A stretch of 19,510 nt of DNA from Inonotus obliquus (lineage: Eukaryota > Basidiomycota > Agaricomycetes > Hymenochaetales > Hymenochaetaceae): contig JAJHTX010000025.1 of NCBI GenBank assembly GCA_032164295.1, positions 1 through 19,510 of the forward strand. The letters run 5' to 3'. Below the pieces are notes generated by a model. It was not told where the DNA came from and ran no database searches. It saw only the letters and a list, made by a program, of their open reading frames with translations. Positions 16,061 through 19,510 of this stretch are shown piece after piece. Position 1 is the stretch's first letter; each line of letters opens with the position of its first letter. A program made the translations under genes and the position numbers.

Positions 16061-16132
16061 AAGTAGTAACTGGAATTGAACCAATATCTTTCAATTAAAA
16101 ATCGAACACTCTACCAATTGAGTTATACTGCT
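16061..16132 (-). tRNA. tRNA-like gene C, anticodon UUU (Lys-like)
   Basis: Nearly identical to gene A, within a duplicated block of about 110 bases (6811-6920 and 16040-16150). The anticodon stem TTCGA/TTGAA now has five pairs (one G-U) and the loop TTTTTAA gives UUU. The acceptor AGCAGTA/TACTACT has one C-A mismatch at the third pair. Discriminator is U. Function is possible but doubtful. Confidence 0.65.
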
Positions 16133-16151
16133 TGTGGTTAAAAATATTAAA

Positions 16152-16222
16152 TAGAAGAAAATGGAATTGAACCAATATCTTTTGTTTATTAACAAAGACT
16201 CTGCCTTTTGAGTTATTCTTCT
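16152..16222 (-). tRNA. tRNA-like gene D, abnormal anticodon loop
   Basis: The acceptor AGAAGAA/TTCTTCT is a perfect 7 bp and the D stem ACTC/GAGT is perfect. The T arm has one mismatch. The anticodon arm is 16 bases: TTTGT/ACAAA with a 6-base loop, or TTTG/CAAA with an 8-base loop TTAATAAA. No anticodon can be assigned with confidence. It lies 20 bases upstream of gene C. Confidence 0.5.
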
Positions 16223-16262
16223 TTGGTAAGGAACTAAGTATTTGAACTACTTAGTCCCTTAA

Positions 16263-16340
16263 GAGAAGTAAATGGAATCGAACCAATATCTTTTGATTTT
16301 GTTTTTTTACAAATACTCTGCCTAATTGAGTTATACTTCT
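16263..16340 (-). tRNA. tRNA-like gene E, expanded anticodon region
   Basis: The acceptor AGAAGTA/TACTTCT is perfect and the D stem and T loop TTCGATT match the family. The anticodon part is six or so bases longer than in its relatives and A-rich (TTTG, A run, CAAA), so no normal anticodon loop forms. It is probably a decayed family member. Confidence 0.5.
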
Positions 16341-16425
16341 TGGTTTTAAAAATTATTCTTTTGTTTTATTTTGTTTTCTTTCCCTTAGGGAAGGGTTAAT
16401 TAAACCCCGCCCGATAGTTTTATAA

Positions 16426-16550
16426 CAGTTTACCGTCTTGTTTTGGACTATTTGTTTTATCTACGGCTCAACTTTAAACAAATTAAATAAGTATTACCAG
16501 GCGGAAAACTATCTTTAGTTTGAGCAGTTTACCGTCTTACTCAGGACGGT
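16426..16550. repeat. CAGTTTACCGTCTT direct repeat with hairpin
   Basis: CAGTTTACCGTCTT occurs at 16426-16439 and 16525-16538. The second copy forms the hairpin ACCGTC-TTACTCAG-GACGGT (16531-16550). GATAGTTTT (16413) and AAAACTATC (16505) are also inverted around it. The hairpin lies 30 bases past the stop of the minus-strand 153-aa ORF, so it could end or process that transcript before the tRNA-like genes. Confidence 0.6.
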
Positions 16551-16579
16551 ATTTAAGAAACTAAAGAAACCTTAATTTG

Positions 16580-17041
16580 TTAATTATTTCCTTTTCTAGG
16601 GATTACTATAACAAATTTTACTGAATAATATTCACCTTCTTTAACTTCCGGTGCTTTTTTCAGTATTTCTTTTTCGTATCTTTTAGTAAACAAACTAGCT
16701 TCTTTAGCTATTCCGTGTTTACTTATTTTTGGTGAATAAACTAAGTGAATGTAACTGGTGTATGATTTGTGTTTAAAAAGATTATCTGTTGTGATAAATG
16801 TAAACCAATCAACTAAATATAATCTAATGTTAATACTTTTTAAGTTATAAAAATTATCCTCTAATAATTTAGTAATATGTTCTGGAGCATATTTAGAATT
16901 AATTAGTTGAAAATAAGAGAAAACCCAAGAAACTAGTTCTGTTACTGTAATATAATTAAAATCACCGAGAGTGTAAAACTCTAACTCAAATTCATTTTGT
17001 TTTTTATATATTTTTAATAGTGTAATTTTTCTTCTGTTCAT
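16580..17041 (-). CDS. Hypothetical protein, 153 aa
   Basis: ATG at 17041 and TAA at 16580. It is a soluble, basic protein with mixed aromatic and charged residues, no membrane segment and no motif I recognise. A basic C-terminal stretch (K-R-Y-E-K-E-I-L-K-K) precedes a beta-like end. It stands between a large broken minus-strand frame upstream and three tRNA-like genes downstream, a position matching that of the 129-aa ORF in the other unit, although the two proteins are not alike. The base composition is typical of the AT-rich plasmid-type genes. Confidence 0.65.
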   Translation of the reverse strand: MNRRKITLLKIYKKQNEFELEFYTLGDFNYITVTELVSWVFSYFQLINSKYAPEHITKLLEDNFYNLKSINIRLYLVDWFTFITTDNLFKHKSYTSYIHLVYSPKISKHGIAKEASLFTKRYEKEILKKAPEVKEGEYYSVKFVIVIPRKGNN

Positions 17042-17231
17042 GCTTTTTTTTTAATAATTTTAAACTCCAATGATTTATTCTAAACCATAGAAACTATTTT
17101 CTATAACTAGAAAAAGATTAGCGCAAAAATAGTATCAAATTTGTTTTAATGCTATATTACTTATTGTAAAATTTAATAGGGTTAACGTTATCTCTACACC
17201 TTTTAGTTTTAAATAACAATAAAGGGTTAAC

Positions 17232-17915
17232 TTAGTCAATCAAATTGTCAAATTCATCACAAGAAATAAATTTGTAATTAAAAACAATATCTAAACCAAA
17301 ACCATATTTAACAAAATCAATTTTATTAGTAAAATCATTAATTCTATTACTATGGAAAAATATTAGATCATAAAGATTAGAATCTAAATAGATCGGAATA
17401 TTGTGAAGAGTATAACTTGGTCTATTTTTAACTATATTGTTACTAATAATACGATAATGTTTGTTACCGAAATTATTCACAATTCCACAAGAAATTACTT
17501 TAATCTGTAGTAGGATACAATAATCCATAGCTATTGATTTAATATCCACGATATCATCAATAACAAAGTTATGGTTATCCAAATCTTTTACAGTATCAAA
17601 AAATTTCATAAAATACTTATGTGGAAAATCATAATTATTAAAATTGTTAACATGATAATAATCAGAAAATAGATTAGGGTTAGCACCTGAGCTTTTTATT
17701 CTTAATCTGGAATCAGCGTAAGTGGAGTAAGATCTACTAGCTCTCGGTTTATCATTAAATAAATTTTTAACAATATCCTTACTTTTTACAAAGCTTTTTC
17801 TATTTTGAAGGGTACCCGGCGGACCATCAATTAAAGAAGTTGAGTTACTAGCTTCGGTTTGATTGTTTTCAACAGAAGAGTTTCTTTCTTGAACTCTGTT
17901 TAAATATTCAATATT
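17232..17915 (-). CDS. Hypothetical protein with R-S-Y-S-T motif, downstream part of a split frame
   Basis: The frame is open from just after TAA 17916-17918 to TAA 17232-17234, 227 codons. The only ATG, at 17609, gives 125 aa and lies well inside the conserved-looking region, so the natural start is upstream. The first part is polar (Asn, Ser, Gln), then comes R-S-Y-S-T (17721-17735), then an AT-rich globular part of about 160 residues. It is in the same phase as the frames at 17919-17996 and 17997-19510, so all three may once have been one gene. The R-X-Y-S-T motif is shared with the dpo copies. The product is unknown; a terminal-protein or polyprotein role is speculation. Confidence 0.55.
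   Translation of the reverse strand, partial: NIEYLNRVQERNSSVENNQTEASNSTSLIDGPPGTLQNRKSFVKSKDIVKNLFNDKPRASRSYSTYADSRLRIKSSGANPNLFSDYYHVNNFNNYDFPHKYFMKFFDTVKDLDNHNFVIDDIVDIKSIAMDYCILLQIKVISCGIVNNFGNKHYRIISNNIVKNRPSYTLHNIPIYLDSNLYDLIFFHSNRINDFTNKIDFVKYGFGLDIVFNYKFISCDEFDNLID
17250..17287 (+). repeat. 38-base direct repeat (partner at 15677-15714)
   Basis: The probable source copy, as it forms the in-frame 3' end of the minus-strand ORF 17232-17915. Confidence 0.8.
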
Positions 17916-17918
17916 TTA

Positions 17919-17996
17919 AGGGTCCGAGTCTTCTAACAATCTACCTCTAAGCGCGTTAGCTAAATCAATTAAGGTACTTAATTCTTTAGTTTCCAC
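17919..17996 (-). pseudogene. 26-codon open segment between two in-frame stops
   Basis: Lies between TAG 17997-17999 and TAA 17916-17918 in the same phase as both flanking ORFs. It codes for a helical, Leu- and charge-rich stretch beginning V-E-T-K-E-L-S-T, unlike random spacer translation. This supports a single former gene or readthrough. Confidence 0.5.
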
Positions 17997-19510
17997 CTAC
18001 CGACCCTCACTCAATCTATTTCCGAAGTCAGTGAATTTACCAATACACTTGAAAGCTATTTTAATTGAAAAACAACTTTTACAAGCCCTCGGGTGCCCAA
18101 AAGTACGAGCTATGTAAGCATTAGCATCTTTAGCGAAACCAATTTCGTTATTTTTAATTTTTTCAGCTATTACGTCCATTAGGCTAGTAATTTTCAAAGT
18201 TTCAGGTATTTTTTCATTTAAGTTACAGAGAAAACAGTTTTCTTTACCAATCTCTGCATGGTTGTGATCTCTACTTAACAACTTATTGAGATTGGTCCTA
18301 GCTACAGTATCTTCAGGTACCTCTGGTTCTAGTCCTCTAGCTTTATTGATTTCCTCCCAATTCATACCTTCAAATTCAGGATTTAAGAATTGAACCATTC
18401 TTTTTTCAGTAGCAAATCTTTCCTCTGGATTAAAATCTTGCGGAGCAGGAGTTGGAGTAGGTGTTGGAGTAGAAGTAGGAAAAGATTGTGAAGTAGGACT
18501 AGTTGGTAATTCCTCAAGATCAGGAACATAGTCTCCTTCTTCTTTTGGAAATGGCAGAGGTGCAGGTATTCTAGCCTCAGCCAAAGGCAGAGAGTAACCA
18601 TATTTGAGAAACAATTTCTGTAACTCAGAATGAACCTCTAAATTTCTATATTCTAAATAAGCTCTCACTATCTCTCCTTTACCTCTAATCCCTGATTTGT
18701 GTCTTAAATAGTCTAATAAGGCATTACCTTCCAGAGTTTGAAGGTCATAATCTATACCCATCAAATCATAAGTTTGCGCATCAAATCTACCTGAAAGGGA
18801 TTTTAGTACCCTTTCCTTAGCTTTTCCTTTAGCCTCTTCAATAAGTCTAGTATTTTCACTTGCTTTAGGAGTCTCACTTTCAGCTGTCCCAGTTACAATT
18901 AAAGAGCTAGTACCAGAGGGAACCACCACATGAATTGTTGGTATATCACCTTTAGTTACATCGGCTTTAGGAGTCTCACTTTCAGCAATACCATGTACGG
19001 TTAAAGTGCTAGAAGTAGAGGGATCTCCCACAGGAATAATAGGTATATCACCTTTAGTTACATCAGCAATTTTAATCTCTGTGGAACCTGTTGGTTCCGG
19101 TGAAGGAGAATGGTACTCAAAAGTTCCAAAGGGCCATACTTTTTTCCAAAAATAGTTTTTAATTGGATTTGGTATGTATGAACCAAGTTTATTTGCACCC
19201 TCTTTAGTTTTATCCCTAACTTTTGATATAATTCCATCATCCTCATTTACAGGTCTTAGACGTGGTTCAGGTATCCAAGAATTCGGATAATCCCCCGGTT
19301 GCGTTTGTAAATCTAATCCTCTTGGTCTTGGTCTTCTAGGAGGCGATTCAAACTCTGAATCTGATTCGTTTACCCAGCTACTGTAATTGGCAAAAGCAAT
19401 GTAACCACCAACTATAATACCTAAAATAAGAACCCCATAGTAAACATAATTCCAATAATTAGTTTTATTTTGCGTTTCAGCACTAGTTAAGGCTTCATCA
19501 TTATTACCGA
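17997..19510 (-). CDS. Large hypothetical membrane-anchored protein, 5' end beyond the window
   Basis: A minus-strand frame enters from the right edge and stays open for 503 codons to TAG at 17997-17999. The apparent GTG start at 19031 is internal: upstream codons continue without a stop to 19508. Visible order: polar N-terminal stretch, one membrane helix (visible residues about 19-40), acidic and Pro/Arg-rich part, two 34-residue tandem repeats (148-181 and 182-215), a helical domain, a Thr-Pro repeat linker, and a C-terminal part with two C-x-x-C motifs (C-F-L-C and C-K-S-C) that could bind zinc. Its G+C content is clearly higher than that of nearby genes, suggesting a separate origin. Family unknown. 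Confidence 0.75.
   Translation of the reverse strand, partial: GNNDEALTSAETQNKTNYWNYVYYGVLILGIIVGGYIAFANYSSWVNESDSEFESPPRRPRPRGLDLQTQPGDYPNSWIPEPRLRPVNEDDGIISKVRDKTKEGANKLGSYIPNPIKNYFWKKVWPFGTFEYHSPSPEPTGSTEIKIADVTKGDIPIIPVGDPSTSSTLTVHGIAESETPKADVTKGDIPTIHVVVPSGTSSLIVTGTAESETPKASENTRLIEEAKGKAKERVLKSLSGRFDAQTYDLMGIDYDLQTLEGNALLDYLRHKSGIRGKGEIVRAYLEYRNLEVHSELQKLFLKYGYSLPLAEARIPAPLPFPKEEGDYVPDLEELPTSPTSQSFPTSTPTPTPTPAPQDFNPEERFATEKRMVQFLNPEFEGMNWEEINKARGLEPEVPEDTVARTNLNKLLSRDHNHAEIGKENCFLCNLNEKIPETLKITSLMDVIAEKIKNNEIGFAKDANAYIARTFGHPRACKSCFSIKIAFKCIGKFTDFGNRLSEGR
18864..19067 (-). repeat. Two 102-bp tandem repeats within the large ORF
   Basis: The units 18966-19067 and 18864-18965 each encode 34 residues beginning A-D-V-T-K-G-D-I-P and ending A-E-S-E-T-P-K. 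The ends are nearly identical and the middles diverge. Copy number is a likely source of variation between strains. Confidence 0.9.

Noticed and set aside
18383..18601. Minus-strand 72-codon ORF
   Set aside because: Out-of-phase reading of the Thr-Pro repeat region of the large ORF; Leu-rich by frame shift.
19029..19031. GTG as start of the large minus-strand protein
   Set aside because: The same phase is open upstream to the window edge, and the first 34-residue repeat begins before this codon.
19058..19246. Minus-strand 62-codon ORF
   Set aside because: Out of phase with the large frame, which is open through this region to the right edge.

Overview
The window looks like part of a fungal mitochondrial genome, most likely from a basidiomycete (Agaricomycetes-like). 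The evidence is the very high A+T content, an intron-free nad4 (NADH dehydrogenase subunit 4), mitochondrial-type tRNAs, and several family-B (protein-primed, linear-plasmid type) DNA polymerase genes on both strands. All clear reading frames end in TAA or TAG, which fits a code where TGA is Trp, but no TGA codon inside a gene proves it. The basidiomycete placement is an inference from layout, not from a database match.

Layout. Positions 1-932 (minus) hold a membrane protein gene that runs off the left edge. It diverges from a plus-strand dpo (copy 1, 1421 to about 3600); the two share an inverted-repeat leader, with a tRNA-like element between them. Copy 1 is broken by a one-base frameshift and joins tail to tail with a minus-strand dpo (copy 2, about 3598-5330), so both stop just after polymerase motif A. 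Next come three ordinary plus-strand tRNAs (His, Cys, Lys; 5622-6216), a motif-rich spacer, then a minus-strand unit: dpo copy 3 (9623 to 7571, with an internal deletion), a 129-aa membrane protein and two tRNA-like genes. The nad4 gene (9977-11437) is the only standard protein gene. Behind it a degenerate copy of the nad4 leader, start and 3' hairpin (12031-13011) surrounds small unknown ORFs. A 478-aa membrane protein (13910-15346) follows. A second minus-strand unit runs from beyond 19510 down to 16061: a long frame cut by two in-frame stops, a 153-aa protein and three tRNA-like genes.

How it fits together. nad4 and the His/Cys/Lys tRNAs are the resident mitochondrial part. The rest looks like an accumulation of linear-plasmid (invertron) DNA that has recombined, been truncated and partly decayed. 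Three things stand out. (1) A related family of minus-strand tRNA-like genes ends both plasmid-like units, beside a recurrent TAGTAGTATATAAG motif. (2) An R-X-Y-S-T motif, like a mitochondrial presequence cleavage site, lies inside three mitochondrially encoded frames. (3) Several frames are split by exactly placed in-frame stops.
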